Origin: Selaginella moellendorffii
Taxonomy: Eukaryota > Streptophyta > Lycopodiopsida > Selaginellales > Selaginellaceae
Length of the DNA: 64,000 bases
NCBI RefSeq assembly: GCF_000143415.4
Contig: NW_003314304.1
Coordinates: 1,584,157-1,648,156 of the forward strand
Direction: 5' to 3'
Part shown: positions 43,916 to 55,719 of the stretch, piece by piece
Layout of the letters: the number at the start of each line of letters is the position of its first letter
Numbering within the stretch: the stretch's first letter is position 1
Translations under genes and position numbers: made by a program
The notes under the pieces: model-generated
Databases searched by the model: none
Told to the model about the DNA's origin: nothing
The model's input: only the letters and a program-made list of their open reading frames with translations

Positions 43916-44344
43916 TTAAATGAATAGATTACAATTATTCCCAGAGGTATGGTGAGTGCTCTCCTTTTCTAGAGGCAATGCCATTGACATGAAACAACTA
44001 GTATACAATCTCTGCGTCCCATCATCAATGGTGATAGAATTTTGCCTTTGCTCTTCTGAAATCTTGGATTTCTTGGAGGCCGGTTCAAGGCACTTTGGCG
44101 TCTGAGCTGCAGCCTTGGTTTCTGTCGACCGCAGTGCTGCTGGAGCAGCCTCCTTTGGCTCCTTCTTGCACTGCTGGTTCACCTCAACCTTTTGCTGGAA
44201 CTGAAACATGTTTTTCAAGTTCTTGGCTTGTGCTTCGATTTGGAGCTGGAGAAAAGAACAGGACCCAGAGTTTTACACCGGAAAGAAAAAAGAGAAAACG
44301 TTACCTCCAGCTGTGCGTGTAGTTGCTTCTGTACTTCTAGTGTC
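43916..44344 (-). pseudogene. MYB-CC (PHR1-type) coiled-coil exons without MYB domain
   Basis: An exon at 44305-44344 reads LEVQKQLHAQLE. After an intron with good GT-AG borders, an exon from 44245 reads LQIEAQAKNLKNMFQFQQK and then a Gln/Lys/Ala-rich tail. The LHEQLE-type motif followed by QLQIEAQ is diagnostic of the MYB-CC family (phosphate-starvation regulators such as PHR1). The MYB repeat (SHLQKYR) was not found upstream. The tail after SEEQRQNS runs into sequence shared with the kelch 3' flank, so the C-terminus is chimeric. It is probably a fragment. Confidence 0.6.
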
Positions 44345-45027
44345 CTGCCAGAGAAAGAAATAAGGAACAAGTACTAAATAAGAAAGAAATTTCCTCAAAG
44401 AACTTACGCGTCAAAGTTAGGAGCAGTGTTTCTCTTCTTGGTTTTGCTGAAACGCATGAACTATTAATGTCACGCCATAATTTGGTATGTCCTTTAGGAG
44501 GCAAAAGCTTGAATCTTTGGAGTGAAAGCTTCTCCTTCCATTTTCGAAAGCTTATTGAGAGACGCAGAATACAAACCTCTCCGTTGCTACTGAGAGTTTG
44601 ATCCCTGTCGTTCCGACCTGTGCCCGTATTCCTGGCTCTTTCCTGGAGAGCTTGTCTTCCGCGGCTATTTGAAAAGCTCGCGCTTGAGTGTGTCTTATTC
44701 TCGCTTTTGATCCTGATGTCACCCTGTTCTACACCATGAATGAATGAGTATAAATGCGTAAACATACCCTCGTCTTGTCGCAAATGTCGATCATAGGTGG
44801 AATGTACACGCGTGCGTTTGGATCCACATGCCATTCCATTAAGTGTAGAACTGGCTCCTTTTCAACGCGTTGTAAGTCGACCTCGACCATGGATCGTCGC
44901 ACTACGGGCTCCATCACTGAGTGCGCATTTGTCTCGTTTTTCAATCTCAGCAAACCTGGAATATATTTGGTTACCTGGACGATGACTCGTCCCTGCTTAT
45001 TTTTCGCCAATCGTTGGTTGTGCGTTC
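44345..45027 (-). other. Unrecognised exon-like sequence upstream of MYB-CC fragment
   Basis: An open stretch on the minus strand (45010-44729) includes VEVDLQRVEKEPVLHLMEWH and PNARVYIPPMIDICDKTR, ending at a possible donor. Another stretch near 44640-44700 reads GRQALQERARNTGTGRND. These look like exons of one gene continuing into the MYB-CC exons, but the family was not recognised. The right side directly meets the SPP stop codon. Confidence 0.3.
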
Positions 45028-46481
45028 TACATTAGGACCAAAGGCCTTCCCGCATAACCATCAAGCCACGTTTCGTGGATTCGTAATACACTCGCATAAG
45101 GCATGCCATCCTGTAAGAGAAGCAAAGCTGAATAACTCCACCAAAACAAAGCCATAAGAACGCCACCTTATATTGAAACACGGCAGTTGTCAAGCGACGA
45201 TTCAGCTCTTCGTCTGGAATGCACCAGCAAAAGAATAATGCATATGACTCAGAGAGAAGAACTTAACGTACCAGTTCGCTGCCACTTATCAAACTTGACA
45301 ACCACCCACATCTGTGAATACCGTGGACGTAGAATCTCAACGCTTCTACGAAGATTGTCTTCTAGTCCCCACAGAGTGACCAGCCTTGAGTCAGGGGCCT
45401 GCCAGCCATTTTGTTGCTCAAGCATCCAAAACTACTAAACACGAGGAACTTACCATTGGCCTTTTCAAGTGCTCAATCACCCCGTGGGAGCTTTCAACCT
45501 CGCCTCATAACCATCTCACACAGTAGCACCACTTCACGTACCCTCCAGCAGTGAGCTGGCTCAGTAGGCCGGCATCCCTGGGCGAAACACAAGGATTAAA
45601 CTTGAACTTGTAAGATTCCCGAAGCGCATCTTTCAGTGCCACGAAAGATCTTGGGATTGTCTTTGGCATTATCAAGGTACCACTGCGTAAGATCTTCAAA
45701 CGCATTCCCAACCTGAGATCGTCCGTGAGTGAGTGAGTGATCAATCGACTTCAAGAACTTACGATCACTCCAAAAACGTCTTTGACGGCAAAGCGACAAG
45801 AACTTTCTGAGGAGCTCTGCCTTCCCTCATGAGCTGTCCCTTGTCAGCTGCTCAAGGGAGAACATCCATATCCTGTCCTCCGCTGTATGTGATTTTTACA
45901 TCCAACTGGAAGAACAAAAAGAAAAAGGATTAGATCACAAAAGCTTCGAACGATCCTCTAAAAACTTGGCCCACACTCGATCAATCTCTTCAACAGTGTC
46001 TCCACAACCCGAGGAGCCTCTGCCTTCTCCAGCTTGAAGCTGACTTTGTGAGGTTGCTGTTCTGTTTGTTCCTACAGGAAAAAAAAAAAAAAGAAGCCAG
46101 AGCACGAGATAGAGAAAAACGTTGTAAACACCATCAAAGAGAGGATATGGAATTTTTCTACCTGGATTGTAAGCTCTGGAAACTTGGAAGTCTCTTCCAA
46201 ACAGCCCTATCCCACCCCTTGTCTAGTTCTTGCTCTCATCCAGAATCTGGAACTATGGCATCGCCGTACATAATCTCCGTCCCCACAGACAAGATCGTGA
46301 CCTCCGGCGTGAGCAACGGCCTCTCCCGCCTCAGCAGGCGATACCTCGTCGGCGATCTTCCAGTCGAGAACACCAGAAGCGAGTCATGGAAATAATCCGC
46401 GGCCCAGAGCGCATTGAAGAAGAAACAAGCGGCATTGCGATGCGTACCATTGTTCCATCGAGATCGGAGACGATCGCGAGC
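45028..46481 (-). pseudogene. SPP: Sucrose-phosphate phosphatase (SPP) pseudogene, near full length
   Basis: SPP is a cytosolic HAD-family phosphatase. Recognised in minus order: IVSDLDGTMV (HAD motif I), [153 protein letters not shown] and DGMPYASVLRIHETWLD, with stop TAG at 45030-45028. Introns are short with GT-AG borders. Lesions: a frame change just after DGTMV that also removes the DHHD region, TGA for Trp after VPDSG, a shift before SKFPELTIQ, TGA after DVLP with loss of the conserved GDSGND exon part, and a shift near RWRRGE. Confidence 0.85.
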
Positions 46482-47289
46482 CCCCTACAAAACGCCTTCT
46501 TCGAAGGCGATCGATCTGGCGCGGCTGGGTACCTGGGCAATGCGCGGTAGCCGGGCAATGCGCGAGCATTCAAATCTTGCCGCCATTCATAAACCCTACC
46601 CTCCATTACAAATGAAGGAAAACCCTAGTGAATTTTCTCCTTTAGCTAATCTACAAGAACCCTAAAAGCATATGCATAGTATCCCACGAATCTTTTGAGA
46701 TTTTTCTCTAGTTTCCAACTTGTCTCCCCAATCTCGTAGCCTCTTAGAAACGCACGAAGAGGACCACTCTCTCATTCAGCGATACCGCCGAATCGTAAAA
46801 GGGATCTTCCCTTCACATAGAAATCTGCAAAAAACATTCAAGAGTCGCTCCACACAAATTCCTTTTCAGAGTTTCTATACCTCGAATGGATCTGTCTCAC
46901 CCTCCAGTTCCGCCATCACTGGAGCGTTCATACTGTTGTTGTTCAATCACGAAAGAAAAACAACTTAAGAGTTCTCACTAGCAAGACCAAGAAGCCCATG
47001 TCCCAAGCACGCGAGCTCTCTCATACTTGGTCAAATTCCAGTGCTTCCTCATTGTTTTCTTGCTCTTCAACCTCTTCCTGGAAGAGCAATCCAAGGCACA
47101 AAATTGCTGCTTGAAATGGAGCAGAACAATATTACCTCGGGCTCCACAGGCTCATCGTAATCGCAATACACAGCATTAGACGATGGAAGGGCAGAACTGA
47201 CTCCTCGCTGCCACCATCAAAATCGTTGTAATCGCTGTCCACCATCTCCAAAATCTTGGCTAGCAGTGAATATGGCATGGAGGTCTGTG
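46482..47289. other. Unassigned region upstream of SPP
   Basis: It contains aaaccctaccctcc (telo-box-like, 46591-46604), probably the SPP leader. A plus-strand frame at 46720-46968 and a short minus-strand frame from 47278 (MPYSLLAKILEMVDSDYN, acidic, followed by a possible donor) are unlike known proteins. No gene is firmly supported. Confidence 0.35.
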
Positions 47290-49950
47290 GTTTAATTTTC
47301 ATGACGCTAGTGAAATAAGTTAGTTAAAGGATGTGAAAATGATAATTTTTAATTAATATTTTGATAAATAATATTATAATAATGCATACTTATCATAAAT
47401 AAGACTATTAATTATAGTATTATCTTTTTGAAATTAAAGCTGAAGATAACCACAACCTGCAACAGAAACATTCAAAATTAGCATCAATCACTAAAATTAA
47501 TATGTTTTAAAAATATTAAGCTTACAAATTGAAACTGTGAAGTAAATATAATCTCCAGGGAAATACTCTTAAAATTTATTTATTTTAACAACAAAAATTG
47601 AAAATGTTAGCAAAATATTTATAACAAACTCATATAAAATGACATAAATATGGTGAATATTTACACTCTTAAAACTATATATGAAATTTACAAAAAACAT
47701 TTGGTAGTATCATAGTTCTAAAGGGAAAACTTTATGTAGATATTAATAGTTATTCTCATGTTACACAAAAATTATTATTAGAAATTGTTTCTTCTGAAAT
47801 GCTGAAATTGATTTTAGAGCTGATGGAAGGCCAAAATTATCTAGCTTAATGGAGGTACGTTCATAGTTTTTATCAGAAAAACATATAATATGGAGTTTTA
47901 TTTACACACAATAAATTTAGAAAAAAAAAAGACAAATAGTCAATTTTGTTTATAAATATAACTTATATTTTCTCAAAATTAATTTAGTCCAAGACATTAA
48001 TCTTTACTATTAAAAATAAATGATAGATAATTAGAGGTTTGTGACTTTTAAATTATCACTACTCACACAATTAGGAATTCCAAGCTATCAATGGTGGCAA
48101 TAAATTTTCCATGGTGTAGTTTTTAGTCCAAGAGTCTAATTTGGCAATCTTACTCTAGCTATTACAATCTTTCCACTATTGATACCCATTGTGGCTTCAT
48201 TTAACTCCACATTCTTTTACTTTCAATGAAATGGTATAGTCTTGTCTCTTTCTTCCTTTCACCTTCTTTTTTTATTTTTCACTATGTAGTGAGAGAAATG
48301 CTTTCACTTGTAAGTTTCTCGCAAGTGAATGAATAAAACTTGATTAACTTTTACAACTTGCTGCCCAAGTGAGTAATATAATATGCTCTTACAACCAAGT
48401 GAATAGTGTTTTGATTTGTGTTAATCAAAGTTTGCTCACAAATTTAATGCAATATAGGTGGGGATGTAATAAGTTTGTTCTTCTTTCTCTTCAAGAAAAA
48501 TCACTCTTTTACTTCTTGTTAAATATATAGTTTTTGATTGTGATGCTCTTCACTTTTTTTTAAAGGCGCAACATATGCTCCTTTAGCCAAAGATGTAGTT
48601 GTTGATTCCATGTCATAGGTAAAAGTTTGATAATTAAGATTGTTGCAAGTCTTTGGACCAACTTCTAAACTTTTACCAAGTTTATCTTAAACCAATAAGT
48701 TTGAAGATTTTTCTTGACAAACATGAGAAATCAACACTTCAAGCTGGAAAGATCACCAAGGCCAACCTTGACTAAATAGCCATTGTTTTTTAGGAGGATA
48801 ATTCCTTGCCCCAAAGTGGTTGATAGTGATGTTAGTTTACTTGTAAATACTAATAGTATAGTAGCTTTGACTCAATGTTCAAAATGATCCATTATATATT
48901 AAGATAGCATTAGTATCTTGGTTCCTTGAGAATTTGCCCATTGGGTATTGGAAAAGTTTTAATGTTCATTTGCTATAATTTGTTGGTTATCCATTAACAC
49001 TTAGAGTAAATTGTTAAATGGAGAAAGTTGTAAATAACTAAATTTTCCTTTCTACTTTAGTCACTTAATCACACTTTTGCCTATTTGAAAGAGTCTTGCT
49101 CACAACCTCTATGAGTCTTATTTCTAACTTGGGACATACTAACCCCATGAATGACATCTATACCATTTAGCTTTTGCACTTGGTCCAAGTGGTCCACATG
49201 TTTGATCCTATGACCGACACCCAAAGGTATCACCAACATATCAGCATATTACACTAATTCACCCTTATTACATCGAGTACAAAACTATTTGCATCATAGT
49301 CTCATCTCTCAAAGACTACCCTTGACCACACTTTATCACCCCTAAGATGCTTGGAGACATAAGGAACACCCTTCCCCAATATCGCTTCTTCCATCCCCAC
49401 CAAGTCCTTCTTCATCCATAGCTGCACTCGCCAACACCACCACTAGATCAAGGCCTAAAGGCCCGATTACTAAGTCCCACTATCTTCTGGGACTTCTTCA
49501 CCATATAACTATATCTTTGATGACTTACACTAGAGGATTGCTCCTCTTCTTTTTCATAGTTTGGGATTTCGAAACAACATTTCAAAACACCATAACCTTA
49601 CACGAGCCTTGTGGGTACCGTCCCCACCTTCCGCCTTTAGGCACCCTAGCCATGTGGCTAGAGTGAGGTTTCAATAAGTCATGCTAGGTATCCAAATAGG
49701 TAGTGACACCCACACTTGGATTGGGAGCATCGACCATTCAATCTCCTGGAAGAGCTAGAGTCGGTTCTTGAACATTTCACCAAATTGCCCCATTTGTCTA
49801 TCTGTATTTACTTTAACCTTAGACTCTTCAGTAGTTTTATCATCACCCACCACGTGGGTATAGCCTTTCTTGGTCACACTAGTCTTTCCTATTTGAGTCC
49901 TCCCCCTACTATACTTTTGGACCTCACCAAACCCCCTAAGGTCTAGGAAA
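47290..49950. repeat. AT-rich repeat DNA
   Basis: Gene-free. 48110-48770 is a diverged copy of 14930-15910 (shared order of phrases such as attgttgatactcattgtagc, agtgagtgaaatgctttcac and cttcttgttaaatatatag). The rest is low complexity or unrelated, with no protein homology seen. Confidence 0.6.
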
Positions 49951-49956
49951 CAAACG

Positions 49957-50340
49957 CTTTAGGCTTTTACCCTCAGACTCAAACTCGGTCTCAGTCTTAG
50001 TATCAATCTCGGTCTCAGCCTCGGTCTCAATCTTGGTTCCGGCCTCGGTCTCGGTCTTGACCTCAGACTCCATCTTGAACTCCATCTTGGACTCCATCTC
50101 AGGTCCATCTCGGATTCCATCTCGAGTCCATCTCAGACTCCATTTCAGACTCCATCTTGGGTCCATCTCGGACTCCATCTCCAGTTCATCTCAGACTCCT
50201 TCTCAAGTCCATCTCAAACTCCTTTTCGGGTCTATCTCGGACTCTTTTTCAGACTCTATCTCAGACTCTTTCTCGGACTCTTTTTCAGACTCTATCTTAG
50301 ACTCTTTCTCGGACTCCATTCTGGACTCCATCTCGACATT
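49957..50340. repeat. 6/12-bp minisatellite (tcggactccatc family)
   Basis: About 60 degenerate hexamers of the forms tcggtc, tcagac, tccatc and tcggac. The left half is rich in tcggtctcagcc and the right half in tcggactcc/tctttctcg. Both strands stay open through it (Ser-Asp repeats on plus, Glu-Thr or Glu-Ser repeats on minus), which is a by-product of the repeat rather than proof of a gene. Confidence 0.85.
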
Positions 50341-52600
50341 TCTATGTGTTATGTGTTGGTCCTCTTGTGTCCTTTTTCTAGAGATTCACTTACTGCTTGC
50401 TTCGTGCTCGTTCCTCAAGCACTTCCTTGGGAATTTCACTCTCACTCTTGACTATCCAAGTTGAAGCTTTTAATCCAAACATGTTACACTCATTTGGCTT
50501 CTGCTTCGGCCACTACCATATGGCACTTTTTTAGCTCCACTTTGGGGCTTAGGGATTTGTGTCTCACAAAAGTATGAAATTGAGGTATTCATATTGCTAT
50601 AGAACATATATTAACACTTTAATTGCAAACAACTAAATTGAACATCACCATCTTTAGCTAAGGTGCATAGCCATTATGACCAAGTTAAAATGATAGAGTT
50701 TAAACAAATGTAAAGAGTAATCTACCACCAAGCATAATGCTACAAAGCACTTGTGTTAGTAGAAGTGGCATTGTGATATTAGAATGATGAAAAATTTTCC
50801 TTAAAGTGTGATTTTCTATGTCATTTTTCTTGTTAATATTTTGACTTTACATTAGATTTTGAAGGTGATTAATAAGATTGTTGGTAGAAGGTCATAAGAA
50901 ATTATGTTGAGGTGAATGTATATAAAGTTATAGAAAGTTGTAGAAATGAGAAAGTTGGTTGAGTTATTACAAATTTGTAAAGGGGTTGAAGTTGACTTTG
51001 GTTATATTAAACCTAAATAGGTAGTTTATATAATACATAACTTTTGGGGTTGGATAGAAGTTGGACAAGTCAAAAAATGATTATTAGTTATCTCATGATT
51101 GATGATTGTTTGTAGACTGGTCAAGGGCTATTAATACTTTACTTAGCTCGATGATAATTTACCAATGATAGGCTTACTATATTAGATGTGTTGCAAGGGA
51201 TTGTGCCATTAGATTTGCATAGTTTTTCCATATTGATATGTCGATTCCACCTTTGTCAATATTGACTGGTAGCATTTAGTATGTGATGTTGGATTGTATT
51301 GAGTCTTAAATATGGTAATTCATTCCTTGATAATGTCTTATATATTAAAGGATTAATCTCATATACTAAATATAGTATCTTTGATTTTAATTAGCTTAAT
51401 TGTTAAAGAGCATATCAGTAGTCAAAGACCATCTGCATCACCATCCCATCTCTCAAAGACTGGGCTATCCATCTATAAGTGGTCATCCCTTGATCAGTTA
51501 TGTGTTAATATCAACATTAATTAAGTTAAGATTTAAGTGAGATGAGATGTTTCTCTATAAGTATACTGAGGAAGTTAAATATTTTAATTTGTAGTTATTC
51601 AAATGATTAGTGATCATTTGGGTTCATTGAAAATTTACAGTTTGTTTCATTAGTTTGATTTTGGCTTTAGTTTTGTGTTGTTAACATTTGTGCATTTGCT
51701 AATTGGTATTTAAATGCTGAGTGACAAATTGAGTTAATCTTGTTTTAGACAAGATTGTTTAATAGCTTCAATTGATTATTAACTTTTCATTTTGTAAAGT
51801 TAGCATAAACTATCCTAAATCACTTTTTAAGGAAAAGCCAAAGTCTCATTGGGGATTATATTAATTATTAATGATTCATATTATAAAGTGAGTTAAGTCT
51901 TGCTATAGATAGATGTATTCATGAAAATTAATTTAGTGATCATTTGTTGAGTCTAGCTTTGTCATCTTGGCTTTTAAATTGATGTAAATGTACTTTCAAT
52001 TAGCTTTTGCATTATAAAATTTGGCTTGTGAATGTGTTGAAGAAGATATTGTGGGTTATACCATAAATTATTCTTTAGCATTGAAGCTAATTAATACAAG
52101 ATTTGTGATCATGATTTACTTATAAAATTCTTTAAGCTTTTAGTCTTAAATTTTTATGTTCATTATTCCATTTGCTAGGAGTTGTCAAGAAAGGCATTTT
52201 ATGTCTTTAGTTCTAATGTTGAAGGTAGTATTTATATATAGTAATTATTACTAATAATTGATTGTCATCTAGGATAGTTGATTATCCTTATCAAAGGTCT
52301 TTCTTAATTATTGTTGGTGATAAATTTCTTTGGGATGGTAAATTATTCTATAATGGTGATTATGCAGCTTTATTAAATAAATGATTGATAATCTTTGATG
52401 ATAGTTAATTTGTTCTTTAATGGTTTTTGGCTTTTGGCATTATCAGACATTCTATTAATATATTGCCATAAGCAAACTAGCTATATTTCTAGGCAAATCA
52501 AGAACAAGGGAAGATTATCTCTCTCTCACCAACATCAGCTTGACTGCGATCTCAACTGGTCCATTGCCATGCACCTCATAACTTACTCCCATTCAATTGA
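50341..52600. other. AT-rich gene-free stretch
   Basis: No open frame of interest, no recognised repeat of the earlier blocks, and no RNA gene seen. Confidence 0.5.
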
Positions 52601-52610
52601 TCACAATCAA

Positions 52611-52715
52611 TCACTCAAATCACAACAGTTATGGCTAACAAGGTGGTGGCCTAGCAAAGTGGCAGCCCAACAATGCAGCACCAGAATCTGGGCAACCTCC
52701 CCAAGCACAAGCAAT
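52611..52715 (+). pseudogene. EIL: EIL remnant on the opposite strand
   Basis: Sequence around 52611-52715 matches the minus-strand EIL copy 1 segment at about 12065-12150. Shared parts are the aatcactcaaatcacaacag stretch and then cagcaccagaatctgggca and ccccaagcacaagcaatc. It has stops and indels, no start, and lies in AT-rich DNA. It is an older, inverted relic of the same EIL gene. Confidence 0.65.
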
Positions 52716-52997
52716 CAGATCAACAGTCCAAATGCTTGCACAACAAGATGAGATCTCAGTGGCAGTAAATATGTATACCTATAGATGAGAAGGTGGAGCT
52801 ATGGATCACCACAAGCAAGGCAAATAATTCTCAGATAACAACAAACCGTCACGTTGATCCTGTGCAATTCCAAGGATGGACTGAAAAATAAAAGAAGCAG
52901 TTCCTTACAGTCAACTTTAAATGAATGATATTTACCATCAGAATGATCCATTTCCAAATTCCCCTTAGGAAATTCTTAAGGGCATATTCTTTTCCAT

Positions 52998-53447
52998 TTG
53001 AAAATCATAACGGCAGCGACCACAATTACGGGAACCGATTTGATCGACCAAACACCGAAAATCTTTCTCTGGATCGAGATTCGAGAGAAACAGCCCTCGA
53101 GCAAGGGACCACAGCGGGTGGTAGCCTTCAATTCCCTCCAGATAACAACATCTCAAACATCCCGAGCTCCAGACCCAGCTCCTAAGCTCCAGCTGCAGCT
53201 CCCGATTCTTACGAAGTCACTGTGCCAGCGGCAGCGACCTCTCCGCCATCGCCACCGAGCTCCGCTCCATTCCCCAAAACTCCCATTGTCGATCCCAGCA
53301 CCGTCCTCGATGAGCAGCCGGTGGAAGATTGGGATCGGCATGGGCGTGTTCTTGGGCTCCGTTGCCGCGGTCTTCCCGTCGCTCGTGTTTCGCGAGAGTG
53401 GAGGATCCCATTCCGGGAAGAGCTTTAGAGTTGCTAGAAAAGATTAA
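52998..53447 (+). CDS. Hypothetical ORF in a GC-rich island
   Basis: A 149-codon frame lies in a GC-rich stretch between AT-rich flanks. Its last 45 codons begin MSSRWKIGIGMGVFLGSVAA, a possible membrane helix. An alternative overlapping frame is Pro/Ala/Ser-rich. No family was recognised, and the upstream leader could also be non-coding. Confidence 0.25.
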   Translation: MKIITAATTITGTDLIDQTPKIFLWIEIREKQPSSKGPQRVVAFNSLQITTSQTSRAPDPAPKLQLQLPILTKSLCQRQRPLRHRHRAPLHSPKLPLSIPAPSSMSSRWKIGIGMGVFLGSVAAVFPSLVFRESGGSHSGKSFRVARKD

Positions 53448-53931
53448 CTCTCCGGTTCTTTGTAGTCTTCTCCTGTATCATCGTTTGTGTTGAGCCTCGT
53501 CTAGGCAATCACGACACTCTCGAATTGCCAACCTGGGATCAAGAAAACAAACAGTCCACTGACTCCAGCGAACTTAAAATCAACTTACAATCGCCAGTGA
53601 TACGAAACAGCGTAAAAATGCGAGCTTATCTGCGTCTTGTCCTCTGGATATTGCCGAGTTCTTCTTGCTCCCAGGTCTCTGTTTGTTCCTTCCAGCGAAA
53701 GGTACGATTTTTCGCTGGAAAGAACAGCATCAAACTCCTATTGCCTGCAAAACAAAATAAGTGACAGACAAAATGAGTGACGAGACGCCATTTTCGATTC
53801 GTACCGTCTGTGGATCCTCAACAACTGCTCGGACAAAAATCCTTCATCACAAAAGGCACTCCACCTTTCCTGCCAATGGAGCTTAGCTTTACATAAAACT
53901 CACCATAACTTTATTGTCGATGAAACTCTCA

Positions 53932-55719
53932 TCAGCCAAACAGGGAACCAACAACACCACCGACGACTTTCTCAGTGCCCTTGGTAACTCCACTAACCAC
54001 AGTTCCCGTTCCGCTAACAACAGAACCCACAAGACCACCACTACCAGTGGCTGGTTTGGAAGCAGCCGAGCCACTGATCACGCCCCTGACGTTGAAAATG
54101 GACACACCTTCGTAAACACCACCGATCTCGTCCTCCACTTTCGTGTCAATGCCGTCGAGTCGAGTAGCTTTGGTGGAGTACGTGAAGGGAACTCTGCATT
54201 TTCCCCTGGTGCACTCTACTGCCACCTTGGCCTGGAGCAAGAAAGAAAGGGAAAAGAATCAAATTGAATGAGCCTGAGGCTTGAAAACTTTCTCACCGCT
54301 CCTCCGGGAGGCTTTAATATGCTTTATTTCGTTAAAGTGGAATTTATTCAGTAAAGTGGGACATTAATTAGCATGTGTCCACATGCCATTTCCTAGTACT
54401 TAATTAATATTTATTAATATTTCTATCAGTTTTTTAATTTATTTTTTATATTTCACAATATTATAACACAAAATCATATGAAAAGTTTTTAATTTATAAA
54501 TTATAAAGCTAAAACTTCAATTTTTTATTGCTGTTATAAAAATGGCATGTGGCCATACACCATATGTGGGATAATGAAAAGTTCCACTTTAACGAAATAA
54601 AACATTAATGTCTTTAATGAGATAGCCGGACTGGAACGTAAGCAGGGTTCCGAGCTCGGTCTCGGTGGTTTTCTCCACCTCGACTGTGACGGTGGCTTCT
54701 ACGGAGGCGATCTCGGGGATTCCAGCGCTCACGGTCAGGCTGGTTTCCAGTCCCACCGTCTGGGACGTCATCCAGCGGTTGCTCGTTGATACGGACTCGG
54801 TGAAGCTGACTTGAACCTGGAGGTCGGCGTTCTGGCCACCGTTGTTCTCAGGGGACGGATATCGGTCACCTCCGCAAGCCCGAGCAGGTACTTCACGTTG
54901 AAGATGTGCTTGTTGCTGGTTTCCTCGTAGAAGTGTGTCGCAGCGTTGTCGACATTCGTGGCGGTGGCCTTGAGCTTGTGGTCCTTGTCACTGCGGATGA
55001 CAAAGAGGTCGGAGTCATCTCCGACGCAGCGGATGGTGATCATGTTCTTGCTCACTCTGGATGAAGTGGCAGAAAGGATCCTCGGGAGCGGCTTCTTTCT
55101 TTGTGTCTGCGATGATATCGTTGTCAGTGTCCCGGCGCCAGAAGAGCTTGCTGGTAACGCTCTGGAAGATAAAGTTCCCGTCCACAAGTGGCGTGGCCTG
55201 GAAAGCTCCCTCGAGCTCGCGGCTGTCCATGTTGCACCACAACGACCTATCTCCCGAAGAGGCGGATAGAAACTTGCCGTTGTTGAACTTGAGCATTAAG
55301 AAAGTCGGGAAGTTGAGAGCAAGGCTTTCGGCGCTCTGCACTTCGGCCGGTGGGAAAACGTCGAGACGTCGATTGTGGACTTGATAATGATCTTGTTCTT
55401 GGCATCCGGAGCTTCGACGATCTGGAAATGATAAGCTTTGTCGCTTGGATCCTTGGGCTCTTCATGGTCTGACGGAATTGTTCCTGGCGAAGAATTGTCG
55501 TAAAATCTCCTCCAGAAGCGACCGTTTGGAGCACGGATCATCACCGTCGAATCCGAGTTGTCTTTGGAGTTGTAGAGAGCTTCATATGTTGAAAGACGGG
55601 TTCTCTCCTTGGAGGAGAAGAAGTTGAAAGGGAGGTAGTTCAAAACAGCACTCAGTATCAGGTAGTTCCCTTCGGCATTTTTCAGCGGGAAGTAGTGCGG
55701 GAGCCTTGTTGGACGTCAT
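53932..55719 (-). pseudogene. Agglutinin/aerolysin-like (amaranthin-type lectin plus pore-forming module) pseudogene
   Basis: Plant proteins of this type join one or two amaranthin-like beta-trefoil lectin domains to an aerolysin-type beta-pore module. The probable start is the ATG at 55719, after a 5' UTR intron (acceptor at 55724). Two lectin repeats are visible, each with an NGRFW or SKLFWRR type motif (about 55640-55380 and 55300-55070). A Thr/Ser/Val-rich pore-module region (about 54960-54610) follows, then a last exon ending in a Gly/Val-rich tail with stop at 53932. Breaks: frame changes near 55700, 55360, 55065 and 54850, and a 293-bp MITE in the coding sequence at 54319-54611. The number of breaks makes a working product unlikely, though some shifts could be sequencing errors. 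Confidence 0.75.
54319..54611. mobile_element. MITE inserted in an exon, with 7-bp target duplication
   Basis: The ends carry a 20-bp inverted repeat (tttatttcgttaaagtggaa at 54323-54342 and its complement at 54582-54601). The direct repeat CTTTAAT flanks it at 54312-54318 and 54612-54618. The interior is AT-rich with no coding capacity, and a second inner palindromic pair (catgtgtccacatgcc / ggcatgtggccata) is present. Removing one target copy restores continuity of the flanking exon. TSD length does not fix the superfamily; hAT is possible. Confidence 0.85.

Noticed and set aside
50033-50464. 143-codon Ser/Asp-repeat protein
   Set aside because: Explained by the hexamer minisatellite; no signal of a gene around it.
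53914-54267. 117-codon plus-strand frame
   Set aside because: Antisense of the last exon of the aerolysin-like pseudogene.
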